From: Azadirachta indica
Taxonomy: Eukaryota; Streptophyta; Magnoliopsida; Sapindales; Meliaceae
Direction of reading: 5' to 3'
Assembly (NCBI GenBank): GCA_022749755.1
Contig: CM040453.1
Span: 5,664,102 to 5,728,101, forward strand
DNA length: 64,000 nucleotides
Part shown: one piece after another, positions 36,003-48,626 of the stretch
Position numbering within the stretch: position 1 is the stretch's first letter
How the letters are laid out: every line of letters begins with the position of its first letter
Position numbers and translations under genes: made by a program
The notes under the pieces: generated by a model
The model's database searches: none
What the model was told of the DNA's origin: nothing
What the model saw: the letters and a program-made list of their open reading frames with translations, nothing else

Positions 36003-39000
36003 GGATGACATGAAAAGGTATTCCACGAAAATAAGTACTTTATGAAGCAAGAAGAAAGCCTTCTAAGTAATCCGTTTTTGAAATGTATGTATATATGTAC
36101 CCAATGATATTTTATTTTATACTGTTAGTATGGATTTATGTAATTTAGGTCTGACTATTCAAGATGCATCTTCTGAGGGCAGTTTTGATTATGTATTTTG
36201 GTTAATTCAATGACCAATGACATGTAATAAAACTTTTTTGTTTTTGTTTTTGTTATTTTTTTATCATTATTATTGTTTATTACCTTTCAAACTAAATCAA
36301 TAAGCTTGTTCTAAGTAATTTCTTTAAGTGCCATTCGGGCTGTAGTCTGGGCGGTAAAGGAAAAACAGTACAAGTTTTACACTATTTCATTCTTTGTGAT
36401 AAAAATTTTTCAGCCGTGGTTTAGGGGGGTAAATGACGAGGATCTAAGTCTTATATTATTCTATTTCTTGTGGATAAATACTGTTTATTTCTTTCGTGTG
36501 AAATAAATTTAAAATTTAAGTTGAACTGAAATTTAAATTTGAGTGATATATTTATATTTTACTTTTAAATATAAAATTTTTAAAATTAATATGTTGATAT
36601 ATATATATTTTTAAAAATTTTAAACTAACAAATTTTAATGTAAGTGTATATATATATATATATTAAATAAATTGATAAATAAAATATTTAAATTATTCGT
36701 ATGTTTATTTATTTAAATTTAAGTTAAAAATTTTAAATTAATTATATTAAAATATTTTTTAAAAAATAAATTACTTTTAAAACATACAAATAATTATATT
36801 TAAAATTTTATAAAAAAAAATAAACAAGCTATTATATTATTTTATTTCTTTGTAGATAGAACTTTCTGTTTGAAACATGATAATAGCAAATCTTACTAAT
36901 TATACATGAATGAAACGATTAAAAGGTTCTACTTCATCTGGAAAAAAAAAATTATGCGCCGAGATTCAATTCTTTAATGATTGGGCAGACGAAGACAATT
37001 GGGTTTACGTATCGGCACGAGATGGTCAAAGCTCACCCAAATAGGCGGCTAGAATCATTCTTATCAATTATACAAGGGAAATTGTCAAATTTGTCCTAGT
37101 GTTTTAAACAATTGACGAATAAGTCCACGCATTCTTACTGTTTAGTTAATTGTAAAGTACCAAGTAAGCGGTTTTAAGGATACTACTATGCTTTCGTTAA
37201 CGAGATATATAGTGTAACGGATTGTAATAACTAAAATTATTTATTCATTTTAATTTTATACTTCAAAAAATTTTTGTCACTGTTGTATAATTTAATAAAA
37301 TATTGTAAGATGTCAATAGCAAATTTTCAAATAAATTAAATATTTTTATTTTTATAAATTGGATTGGAATATATATAGTGATGTTTTAGACTTAATTTCT
37401 GTAGATTAAAATTTTATTTAAATTAATTATTGAAGGAATGTCTCATAATATATATATATATATATATGCCCAAGTCAGTTGCTGCCGCCTACCTTTAATT
37501 TAGTGCAATTAAATGAATTATGAGATTAAATCATTCTCTAGTTTTGATAAAATTAATTTTATTATTGCTTTAATATTTCTTCTAAAGAATTTTCTTTTCT
37601 TCTATTTGATTTTGTTTCTTAGTTTGGTAGTCAACTTCTGCTAATTAAAAAATTTGGAAGTCAAAATAATTTAATTTCACCTATATGATGATTTTGATAA
37701 ACTCAAACTTAAGACTTTTCTTGTTAGTTATTGTTATATTATTAAAAAACATTCACAAACTATTAAATATATATTTTAGATTGAAATATCGCGATTAGCT
37801 TAAAATAAAAAAATTAATTATTAAATATAAAATTTATTCACAGTTAGTAACTATTAATTATTAAATAAAAAATAAATATTTACCTAATATTTATTATACA
37901 ATTAAAATAAAAAGAAAGCACGACATCATAAAAATATAACCTACACTAATTTTGAGCTAGCTACTCTTATAATTAACCACTTCTTTCTTTTTACTTATTA
38001 TTCAAACTACTTGTGTATAAAAATCTCTTGCTTGAAAAGGCAAAAAATAAAAAAAAAAAAAAGTAATTTCCTATTTTATTTATATTTATGAAATTAAAAA
38101 TAATTATTTAATATTTTTATCTAAATTATTTAACAAAATTTAAGCCGCTAATATTCAATTGGATTTAGTTAAGAGTATCAAATCAATTTGACATTTCATA
38201 CGAATAATAATAACAATTTAATGTTACATATCACTAATTTAGCGTGTGACAAAAATATATCAAAATTTTAAAATATATATATTTCAACATTGTTATATTC
38301 TCCTGCGGGTGTGTTTAAAATGATTAAAAAGACGCTTTAGTCCTTAAATTTTCTGTCATTTATTTTATATTAAAAAAAATTAATTAAAATGAAGTCTATG
38401 GAGGGATCAGCGTTGAGGTCCATAACATAGTATAAATGTGATCCACCCACGATGTGAATGAAGGACTAAAGGGATAATTAGTTGTTGTAATTATATCTAA
38501 TCATAAACTATTGGATTTTCTTATGAGCACGAGGATAAAAAAGTCAACCAATTGGACGGCTAGAATCATTCAAACCAAATTCGTCCCCCCGTCTCTCTCT
38601 ACATATATTTATAGTATAAGTATTGACAAGTATCTCGTCACACATAAACAACATTCATCATAACTACCAACATGAGCGCTAATTTTTCATAATAATAATA
38701 ATAAAAAAAATACATAGTTTTAAATTGTTGTACAAATAATGTGCTACCACCATTTTTCAAACGTTATATATAGACTAATACTAATATTTATGCATAAAAT
38801 CTCCAACATTGTTACCTTCGAGCTACTTTTATGGCAACTAAAAATTAAAAACAGACCGTTAAAACAGCAACACAGCTATATCCGAAAAAAAAAACAGTTT
38901 GTTTATTTATCTCTCTATGTTTAGAGAAGTTTATTTATTAATTATTAATCCTAAATCATTAGTAATTAATTAATTAACAATTAAAAAAAGAAAAAGGGAG

Positions 39001-39077
39001 TCTCATTGATTTAACTTAACTTGATAGTTGACTCTTAACCATACGTGCGTTCCACCTCCGTTTTTTCTCCTTTCATA
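36003..39077. other. Gene-poor AT-rich region between LNK and MIZ1-like genes
   Basis: The first ~250 bases are the likely LNK 3' UTR, with AATAAA-type words near 36226. The rest is AT-rich with TA microsatellites at about 36640-36662 and 37448-37467. The motif GGCTAGAATCATTC occurs near 37047 and again near 38560, a weak direct repeat. No gene is supported. Confidence 0.55.
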
Positions 39078-39089
39078 TTTATATATATT
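39078..39089 (+). promoter_or_regulatory. TATA box of the MIZ1-like gene
   Basis: TTTATATATATT lies about 90 bases before the ATG, immediately upstream of a duplicated leader segment. Confidence 0.5.
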
Positions 39090-39092
39090 CAC

Positions 39093-39170
39093 TCACAAAT
39101 TGAGCTCTACACTGGTAATACACATCCTTGATCACAAATTGAGCTCTACACTGGTAATACACATCCTTGA
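39093..39170. repeat. Perfect 39-bp tandem duplication in the MIZ1-like leader
   Basis: Copies 39093-39131 and 39132-39170 are identical (start TCACAAATTGAGCTC, end ACATCCTTGA). They fill almost all the space between TATA box and start codon. Confidence 0.9.
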
Positions 39171-39179
39171 TCATCTGCT

Positions 39180-39863
39180 ATGACGACATCACGCCCATCG
39201 CCACCACCGCCACCGGCGCTATCACCTTCCGAAGCAAGCACACGGTCCCCATCTCTCCCCGCACTCTCACTCCAACCTTCAAACAAGAAAGACTTTTCAA
39301 AATCCAAAAAGATCATCCGTCGCTTCCGCTCTGTTTTCCGGTCATTTCCAATTATTGCGCCTGCATGCAAGATTCCCGTCTCGCTCCATGGAAATCGGCT
39401 ACATGACGGTCACATCCACGGCGGGACGCGTACGACCGGAACGCTTTTTGGGTACCGGAAAGCTAGGGTTAACCTTGTGATACAAGAAAATCCTAGGTGT
39501 CTTCCTCTTCTGATACTGGAGCTGGCTATACCAACGGGGAAACTGCTCCAGGATATGGGATCAGGGCTTGTGAGGATAGCGTTGGAGTGCGAAAAGAAGC
39601 CGGGGGAGAAGACGAAGATTGTGGATGAACCCATATGGACAATGTATTGTAACGGAAGAAAATCTGGTTATGGAGTGAAGAGGGAGGCGACTGAGGAAGA
39701 TTTAGCATTCATGCAAACGTTGCATGCAGTGTCCATGGGGGCCGGAGTGGTGCCTACCGACGGTGCCGGTGATCAAAACTCGGCGGACGGAGATTTGACG
39801 TACATGCGTGCACAATTTGAGCGTGTGATTGGGTCTAAAGTTCGGAAACATATTATATGGTGA
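39180..39863 (+). CDS. MIZU-KUSSEI 1-like protein (DUF617), C-terminus frameshifted
   Basis: Plant-specific MIZ-domain protein; the founding member MIZ1 is needed for root hydrotropism and sits on the cytosolic side of the ER. Single exon, as is usual for the family. Residues 1-45 are Ser/Pro-rich, followed by a basic segment (KSKKIIRRFRSVFRSFP). The MIZ domain starts at TGTLFGYRKARV and includes LPLLILELAIPT, ECEKKPGEKT, EPIWTMYCNGRKSGYG, REATEEDLAFM and DLTYMRAQFERVIGSK. After K220 the frame yields VRKHIIW and a stop. The normal family ending is instead read one frame over from 39842 (SETYYMVTPDGNNGPELSI, then FFVRI, stop 39914-39916). One base appears to be missing at 39840-39841, where a GAT codon would restore the Asp usual in the family. 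The ATG is the first after the TATA box. Confidence 0.92.
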   Translation: MTTSRPSPPPPPALSPSEASTRSPSLPALSLQPSNKKDFSKSKKIIRRFRSVFRSFPIIAPACKIPVSLHGNRLHDGHIHGGTRTTGTLFGYRKARVNLVIQENPRCLPLLILELAIPTGKLLQDMGSGLVRIALECEKKPGEKTKIVDEPIWTMYCNGRKSGYGVKREATEEDLAFMQTLHAVSMGAGVVPTDGAGDQNSADGDLTYMRAQFERVIGSKVRKHIIW

Positions 39864-39916
39864 CTCCTGATGGGAATAATGGTCCTGAACTGAGCATCTT
39901 CTTTGTCAGGATTTGA

Positions 39917-40079
39917 AGAAGAAACAGTTGCTTAACTTAATCACCGTGCTGCTGCTAATGAAATGATCAATAAATAAAAATTCGTCTCAGGAAAGCAGAA
40001 ATTCGATCGATCGATCGCATGCAAGGAACAATGGGCTAGCTAGCTACAGGTTTTCGCTTAGGTGGCGTAGGTGTAAGAT

Positions 40080-40116
<37 letters not shown>

Positions 40117-41083
40117 CCGCTGCTGTCGCGTCGATCGATGAACAGAGGGGAAGAGATCAAAATGCATGCATGTAAAGGGAGAAAATGATTAAATGAGGAT
40201 ATATAAAATAGAAGTTTGATTTAAGATTGCACATGTATCATCGGTTCTATTTTCCCTATTCTTAATCGGAAATATTTTATTGTTCGTCTTCTTTTTGAAT
40301 TTCATTTTTATGCTGATAAGTCATACTAAGATTGCATTTTTGTGTTGATTTACTGGGATTTTAATTTGATTACTTCGAAGGCTCTACGCATTGTGTTTTA
40401 TCATTTAAATACAATAATTGCTTTCTATGGTTTAAAATTGTCCACAAAACTGCCAGCATTTGGTTTGTTAGACGTAAGCAAAGTAAGTGCATTTTTGTGG
40501 ACAATATACGTTCACAAGAACGAAGTTATTAGAGTAGGTGGCAGAAGAGTTGTACCCGCCAATGCCACAACAAAAATTTTAAGTAAATTTAAAAAGTTGT
40601 TTATACCTTGAACCTGTAAAAACATGCATACTTTAACCCCGCAAGTTAACTTTCTAATATTCATGAATCTCTAAGTTGTCAACTCTAAACTTCCGCATAT
40701 CCTTCCTTTGGGCTTTGTGCATAAATATCATTTTCTCAAACTCACTGATTTTTGAATTTACAACTCTTCTTTATATTCTTTTTTTTTTTTAATTATTGAA
40801 ACATATAGATGCTTTCTTAAACAATTTTGTAATTTAATTTTTTAACATAATATGGGACAAGTTTCTTGAAGCTAATAGAAAAAATTAGCAATTTGTCTCA
40901 ACCACCAGAGATTTCAACTACAAAACAAGGATCTAGAACTAAAGAGAAATTACTAATTGCTGCATCTTTCCTTCAAAAAAAACTGGGTGAAGATTAAGTA
41001 GAAATGTTCAATAATAATGTTACAACTATTCCAGCCAAAATTTTGCACCTAAATTCATTATATGAGTTCAAGAACTGGTTCAA
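39917..41083. other. Convergent 3' flanks of MIZ1-like and PIG-M genes
   Basis: A (TA)n microsatellite occupies about 40083-40113, after a GATCGATCGATCG stretch near 40005-40017. The frame at 40342-40611 does not start with ATG and resembles nothing known. Confidence 0.5.
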
Positions 41084-44000
41084 CTACTCACTTTTAACTG
41101 CATTCTTCAAAGTTGAACGGCCTAACCGGCGAAAGACTGGAGAGTATATATGCCGACGAATAATCATGATGAGGACGAATGTGTTAGCAGCCAGAAGCAG
41201 TAAGCTTGCGAGCCAGAGTTGTAAGAAGACATTCTTACCCTTAAATTCTAGCAAATAACCCCACATCAACCAATGGAGTTGAGCACCCATCCATACAAGA
41301 ATGCAACTTACCCCTTCCCACTTTAGCTTCATGTTGCTCCATGGCAGTGTCAGGGGCAACAAGCAAAAGAACCACACGAAGTACTGTGCTGTGACAACCT
41401 GTCAAAGAGCATCATAGCAAGGATCAGAGAGATATGTTTGTCACAAAAACTGACCAGGAAAATACCTGTGTTTTGGATTCCAATATTCTGTAGACAAAAC
41501 TGCTATCTCGAAGTTCCTTAGAACTGCATTTATTGAAAAACAAACCTTATTGAATGCGACAAATGCCACTGTCTGCATGAAAAGGCAGAATGGTAGATCC
41601 TGAGCAAAACTGAAAATCAGAACCAGCTGCACTGTAAATTGGGGCAGAAAGGAGATAAGCTTTTCCACCATCGAGAACTCACGTTCATAGTGGAGGTAGA
41701 TGTGATAAAAATATATAGAAAAATTGTGTCTTGGATCTGTCCGAGTAAGATGATATAATAGTGCTTCATGTAAGAACTCCCATCTATATAAATAGAAGAA
41801 AAAAAACCAGTACAAGAAAGGAAAACAACTCCCGATACCAGCCCAAACATTATTCTTTCTTTCGTAAATACATTTTTTAATGCCGTACATAAGTCATATT
41901 GATCAGTCACTTCATTACTACTGTGAGTCTTGTCTTGACTAGAGCTCCAATTCTGGAGTTTGGGCTTCAAACCAGATCGGAAGAAGCACGGATCAAGTAC
42001 CAGGATAATTGGAAGTGTGTAAATTATAGGATAGATTCTAAAATGGACAACAAGCCCATACCAAAATGCAGCTTGTAACACATTACCTGTTGACAAGAAA
42101 CATCAAGGCTTTAGTTTCTTCAATTTCAATGATTTCAGATCTTACAATTACATCATAATCAAGCTCTTTGTGGTGCATAAACCAAAATAGATGCCACATA
42201 ACCAATCAGAGAATTAACACTGAACATGGCAACAAAATAGAAACCAAGCAAAGGAGAATATTTCTGACTGCATAGTCCACTCCCTTACTTTACAGTTTAG
42301 TAGATAGATCATACTGTTTGTGAAAAAGAAAGTAGGCTCTCTATCAAATATACCACCTCAGTAATTAATAGTCACTTTAGCCATTGGAAACTAAATTGTA
42401 TCCTATCTGTGTAACTTTGTGTTACAAGTGCTGCAAATAAAAGGTGTGTTTTCTCACTAGGACAATGCCACAAACACTACTGACCCAAAACTAACCACAG
42501 TACCAAAACCGTTTCATTGGTTTCTACTCTAAGCGCTAAAAGATACTCACTAAAGCCAAGAATCATTTCATGAATGGGTTTTAATTACAGTGCCCCATTG
42601 TACTGAGACTTGGTCGTGTTAAATGGTACAGTGTTCACTTTTAATTCTTTTATAAACAACTATTTTTGTCAGAGAAAGCATGCATATCATCTTATTCGTC
42701 TTTGAAAAGTCTTTTTCCTCTGATTTTCTTCTCTCTACACTATTTAGCACTTCAACGGACACCTCATAGAAAACAATCCCAATATGGAGATAAATACTGT
42801 CATTCATAAATACAAGGACAAGATTGTATTAATCAAACAATCAAGAAATCAGTGATTGAATTTCAGTTAATGAAAGTGTGCTTTCATCATGACAATTTCA
42901 TTGGTGCAATTTTAGTACCAATAATTGAGAAAGAACATTTTTCTGTAATAAATTTTCAGTTATCAAACCCAACATCTACACATAAACAGTTTTATGCTGC
43001 ATGTCTAGTTGAATACATTATATACTTAGCCCATGGTTTTTGAAAAGATGTTTAAGCAAGATTGCCATAATAAGGATAATTTAAGGGAATCTTCCTCTAG
43101 TATTTCTGTCTTTAATCTTGGAAATATTATTTCCAATATATGAAAAACACTAAAAATCTAAGACCCACTTTAAGGCGCAATAGAATAGGAAGATATTAAG
43201 CAAGTATTGCAAATTTACTTATTTGAAAAGGTTCAAATGAAAGTAGAAATGTACCATTCAAAAGACAGATAATGATCCACAAAATCATGGCACAAACAAC
43301 GGGCTCACAGTTTCCACGAGTTCCAATGGTGAAGGTAAATGGATTGAATAGCCATATTGCCACAGAATACATGCATAGATCCTCAGGCACCTTCCGCAAC
43401 TTCAAAATAGAATGAATAAACAAGCCTACAAGCAAATCTGTTGTGTGAACATGATTTGGATCAGTACTAAATATACCAAATATTCCTTATGCCATTTATT
43501 TTATTTTCTAAAACACAGATTGTGTAAAAACTTATGAGAGTATTAACATAAATACCATGACAAAGGGATAAGTTATCAATTCCTATTAACATCTAACTAT
43601 TAAGTCATTTTAGTATTATTCATAAATCACAAAAACAATATTTCCCTATAACACATAAAGGGGGAGAACGATCCAATCCCGCCAAGAGTCCATGTACCTA
43701 TTGAACTTTCTTTAGGCACTGCTTTAAAACACCAATGCACTAGAATGAAATGGGACTAGACCATGATACTGGACAACACCTAGTAGTAGAACCTCATCAT
43801 GAATTAGGACACTATGCATAATTTATTTCAACAAGAAACTTACAATGTCAAAAAAAATTTTACTATATCAATTAATTTATTACGGAAAAAAAACACATCA
43901 AGTTAGCAAGTAATATCTTTTACATTTAGGTACTACTTGAAAACAACCGTGCACTTGAATGAAATTGGACAAGACCATGATACTAGACAGCACCAAGTAG

Positions 44001-44429
44001 TACCTCATCATAAATTTGGACTCTATGCATTCAAGTTATCTCAACAAGAAGATTCACAATTTCAGAAAAGATTTTACTGTATTAACCAATTTATTAAGGG
44101 CAAACACATCTAGTAAGCAAGTAATATTATTTACATCTGAAAAAGAAACTTTCCGCACCTGAAGCTGAGAATAGAAATTTCCCCCAAGAGCAATGAATAA
44201 TTGAATTTGGAATGAGTAGAAATGATAGCAAAGGTGAATACCGATACGTGGTTCTTTTGTACGGGGACTCTCCAGAAGCCATTAAGGAAGCAGCATCTGA
44301 AAAGACGAGGTAATCCACATCTGTATATCGAACCTCCATATGGGAGTCTTGCCACTCTCCATATAGAATCAAAATGACGCGGAAAACAGCTGACAGCAAG
44401 AGCAGTGTATGAATATTTGTTGATATCAT
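41084..44429 (-). CDS. PNT1: GPI mannosyltransferase 1 (PIG-M / PEANUT1), frame broken
   Basis: Multi-pass ER enzyme (GT50) adding the first mannose, in alpha-1,4 linkage, to the GPI anchor precursor; loss in Arabidopsis affects cell walls and embryos. Coding exons: 44429-44159, 43437-43255, 42086-41546, 41398-41084. The ATG lies two bases inside an exon starting at 44431. [18 protein letters not shown] is the first membrane segment, followed by the lumenal DxD motif in [33 protein letters not shown] and [16 protein letters not shown] are family hallmarks. Total length would be about 436 residues (human 423). At an A8 run on the + strand (41799-41806, T8 in the gene) the frame passes from CTGFF to SSIYIDG instead of [11 protein letters not shown], so one base is lacking or two are extra. 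Read literally, the protein ends near residue 307. Confidence 0.92.
43712..44138. repeat. Diverged 214-bp tandem duplication in PIG-M intron
   Basis: Copy 1 (43712-43925) and copy 2 (43926-44138) share words such as CCATGATACT and TAGCAAGTAATAT or TAAGCAAGTAATAT. The second copy ends about 20 bases from the exon ending at 44159. Confidence 0.75.
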
Positions 44430-45637
44430 AGCTGAAAGGAAACAAATACATAACCAATTTAGTTTAAAGGTCAAGTAGAATTCCTAATATCATGCTAACT
44501 CAAAATACAGAGAGAGAAAGAGACTAGCATAACTGTTTCAGTATTTTTGAAGCTTCACAATACTTAGGCTTCGCAGAACACCCGGGCCACAGCTTTACAC
44601 TGGGGCTTCTAAAAAGCTGGATTTTAAATTCTTCTAAGTCTTAACAGTTACAACCTAACCTGCTTGCTATAGTTTTTCAACTAAGCAGCTGTGCCCTTGC
44701 TTTCTGATTATATCAATAAAATTTATCTATTTTTACAGGAAGAATGACAGGTTGACCCTCGTTTTTTAAAATAAATGTTAAGTGACTACACAAAACGAAA
44801 ATATTTATCAGTGAAACTCCTTCTATTACATTTTTCCGTAAGGTTTTGACTGATTCTGATTGGTAAAATAACATAAATACCCTTCTTACTTATGTTAACT
44901 TACACAAATACATAAATACCCTTAATATTAATTATAATATTATAAGGTATTTGGCTCCTAAATTTGGGTAGAAGTTTTTTTTTGTTTCAAATAAGTATCA
45001 TTATGAAACCAAAATTAATAGTAACAGATCTTCCAATCCTACAGCCATTTCCAGTTTAAGCTAAAAAAATATATTTGGGTTCGAAAAGGGAGGAAAAAAA
45101 AAAAACCTAACATGACCTAACTGAGTTCATGAATCATGATGAAATAGGGAAAGCAACAATGGCAATCAGCCAAGCAAATTTAAAAAGAAACAAGATCAAT
45201 CGACCATGAATTGTAGAACAATTTGAGAATAATTAAAGGGAGAGCTTAATATAGTATTAGGTATTTCCAATTCTTTAAAGAAGAATTCCAATAGAAGAAT
45301 TTAAAATAGTTGGAACTCTTGAAGAGTTCCAAGAATTTAAAATTGACACATGAAAAAATTACAAACCAAACAAAACTGTTGGGTTAAGAAACATGTCATG
45401 TTATTATCACCTTCAAATTTAATCGACATAAATTTGTTAAGAATAGAATCAAACACAGACCACGTTTTCATAAAGTACATGTGTTGTTCTAAGTTTCTTA
45501 AAAAATAAGAGCCTGGAACAGTATTAAAGATATATAATCATAAATACAACAAGATGATTCACAACAATAGAATGGGAAGCATCTACAAGACGTGCAGAAA
45601 CCAGGCCATTGATCAATAAAATTTGTTAATAATTAAC

Positions 45638-45985
45638 CTTTACTCCGATGACCAGCCAAGTCGATCACTCCTCGGGAAAAACTGATATATCGAACGCGAT
45701 CGCCGAGTGGTTCATCACATCGTGGAAATTCGAAATCTCCATAGTCTTCCTCCTCAACTGCTTCGCCTTCCTCTTCGTGAACGCCCAGACGCGAACCTCG
45801 ATTTGAGTTGAACCGAAATTGCCGTTCCGGACTGTTTTCTCTCGCTCGCTGGTGTTGGTACTGTAGACAGGATAGGAGGATAAGCCTAAAAGCGAGGCCC
45901 AGCTGTTGGTCGATGCGGAGGAGGTAGCTTTTACGCGATTGGGATTTTTCGGTTGGTGGGGGCGACGGCAAGGAGAAGGGCAAAA
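45638..45985 (-). other. Inferred non-coding first exon of PIG-M
   Basis: A GC-richer stretch ends at an AAAG|GTTAAT donor (45638/45637); the acceptor before the coding exon is TTTCAG at 44437-44432. The frame is open and would join PIG-M in phase, but it has no ATG, so it is read as leader. The intron between (1.2 kb) is AT-rich and holds a perfect 10-bp-arm palindrome around 45310-45330. Confidence 0.5.
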
Positions 45986-46027
45986 CAAAAGGAAATGAAG
46001 GGCTTTTAGGACTTTTTATTTTAAAAA

Positions 46028-46306
46028 GGGTATAATGCCTGTGAGCCCTGTTTTTACTCTACTAATATTTTATTATCTCCTACATTTTTATCTAATATCC
46101 TATCACTCTCATAATTTTTATTTTTTTTATTTTATTCTTTAATTCAATTAATTTATAAATAATAAAATAAAAAATATTAAAAATACTAAAATATTAAAAA
46201 TATTAAAAATTAAAATATTAAAAATTGAAATTCAAAAAATAATAAAATATATAAAAAAAAATAATAAAACATTATCTAAAAAATCAAGAGGTAATAGATA
46301 TTCACT
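46028..46306. mobile_element. AT-rich MITE-like element, copy 1
   Basis: Shares its body (TTCAATTAATTTATAAATAA, then ATATTAAAA repeats) with the element at 61224-61498, in the same orientation. Its ends are more eroded than those of the other copy. Confidence 0.4.
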
Positions 46307-47462
46307 ATTTTAAAACATAATTCATTTTATTTTTATTATGTATTCTTAAATTAAAAAGATTATCTTATCCTTAAAAATAAAAATAAAGATATATTTTTTT
46401 TTATTTTTTATTTTTTATTTTAAAGTTACAAAAGACTTCCTTTTTTAAAAAAAAAAAAAAATCTTCAAATCAGTTTGAAGATAATAGGAAACAGTGCAAA
46501 GAGTAAAAATTCTAACTTGCATGTAATTGTAACAATGGCATGAGTAAAATTCATGCACATATTATCATTGATGACTTGACGATATTTGAAGTTGTTGTGT
46601 GAGAAATAGAAAGCAAAAGCAGAATTAGGGATAGGCAATAATAGAATTAAAATTACAACAGTAAAGCAGGACTACAGATGGGTGATAATAGAATTAAATT
46701 ACGACATTAATTCAAGGACTAAAGCAGTTAACAAGCATGGAACTGAAGCTTAATAGGCCAAATTCAGACGATGTTGTATGTACATGTGCAAGAAGCAGCC
46801 AGGGAAACAGATGGATAATATCTTAATAACTTCATTAATAACTCCATTGATATTTCATTAAGAGCTTCCGGAATGTATGTATATGATCTTAGTAACTTCT
46901 GTATTTTAAATCGGGGGATTTTTAACAGTAACCAACTTTTAAAACTAATTTTCTTAAATGACTACTATTTAAATTTAAAGTATATTTAAAAAATAATTAA
47001 TTTAGATTAAAATATTTTTATAAAAAAATTTTTAAAAAATGATCAACAAATTCATTGAGACAGGAATATTTTAGTTTAAAAGAATTTGAGATGGTAATTT
47101 TTAAAAAATATTTTAAATAGTAGTTATTAATAAAAATTCATGCAAGACTTAACTACCATTGTTAAAATTTCTTTTAGATTATAGGAATATCACTGATGCA
47201 TAAATATCCATATTTATATGTGGGTGCGACTGCTCGTACGTGCGTGTGTGTTTGCGCGCGTGTCTCTAGTTTCGATTTCTTACGCACACCACAAAAATGC
47301 AAATAAATTAATAAGTATGGCAAAAATAATATATGACATGCAATCGGGGATGCCTAGTATAAATAATATGGTCCATATATTATGATGTATCAGCACTTGG
47401 ATTGATTGTTCTTTTGGCTATTTAGTGCAACAATGAACAAACATGCTAGCAATGTCGCCATA
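46307..47462. other. AT-rich intergenic DNA
   Basis: No gene or clear element seen; a GT/GC-rich microsatellite-like patch lies at about 47225-47262. Confidence 0.5.
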
Positions 47463-48615
47463 TAAAACCGTTCATTTTATTTTATAAACTATACATATAT
47501 ATATATATATATATACACGCACGGGCGCAAGATTTTATGAAATCAATATGCCATGATTCAAAGATTTAAGATTAACAAATGCGAATGCGAACTTTAATGT
47601 GCATATAATTGAATTTTCGTTTAGTTATTTCATCAAACACATTACGAAATTAAAAATATTTGTTCATTTCAAAAGTGTGCAGTAGGAGAAATAAGTGTAC
47701 TAAGATCCTGAAAAATTAATAAATTAAGGTTGTGGGTAACCAGTGCAATGCTGTGGCTGTGGGTAACTCGTGCGACGCTGCGGCTGTGAGTTACGGTGTG
47801 AGGTTGTGGTTGTGGTTGCGGTTAATTTTAAAATCAGTGCTTAAGGTCTACAAAACCAATGCCAGGCTGAAGCTATGGCTAACTGGCAACGACTGTGCGA
47901 TAGATCGCGACTTTAATGGAGTGAAATTCCGGCTAGATAAATTAGGAATTTAGGTTTTAGGGCAACTTAAACTTTGAAAATTAGGAATTTTGTTGTCTTA
48001 GTTAAATTTGTGTACTCAAATTCTGGGTTTGTTACCCAGCCCAAGCTTTTTGCCATCTTTTTTGCTCAATAGGATGGCCCTTAGAATCAAGCATATTATT
48101 ATGTTAATTTCAAACGGTATTTGACAATTAGATCAAATTTTAAGGTAACGGAGTGTTGAAATCCTTGAAACGCTAGATATCATAAGCTTGATAAGCTTCT
48201 AAATTTTTTTGGCATGGTCATGTTTGCAATTAAAATAATTATTTACAGTAATCCAATTAATTTCCATAGAAAAAGTAGAAAACAATGTTCAAAAGTCAAT
48301 GCCCTTTATCTCTTTTGTGTTTTTCTATATCCTTTACATGAATTGTGCTTCTTCTTGAAAAAATATTAATATTTTACAGAATTTATTGAAAATAAACAAC
48401 TCAAATAAAATACACGAGTTTTATAAAAATAATACCTTAATGAAAGCAGAGGAAAAGCTTCCCACGGTAATATGTCAGACTCAAAAGACTTACCATTAGA
48501 TCCTATTTTTTATCCGTTTTAATTTGAAATTTAAAACAAAAAATTAACGAAAAACAAGAATTTATTGATTTCGAGTTTCTAGGTAAGGTTGAGTAAAAAT
48601 GCCCGATCGTACTAA
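47463..48615 (+). repeat. Inverted repeat block A, left copy
   Basis: Begins AAAACCGTTCATTTTATTTT and contains a TA microsatellite, GATTCAAAGATTT, a GTTGTGGGTAAC / CTGTGGCTGTGG patch and CTTGATAAGCTTC. The whole block recurs, diverged, in reverse at 49845-50969. It ends with TTCTAGGTAAGGTTG, resembling a hAT-type terminus. Confidence 0.75.
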
Positions 48616-48626
48616 ATTGTTTGTGT

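Noticed and set aside
45633..45983. Open frame that would add about 115 residues in phase to the PIG-M N-terminus
   Set aside because: It has no ATG (apparent start is TTG) and homologues begin at the first membrane segment; treated as leader.
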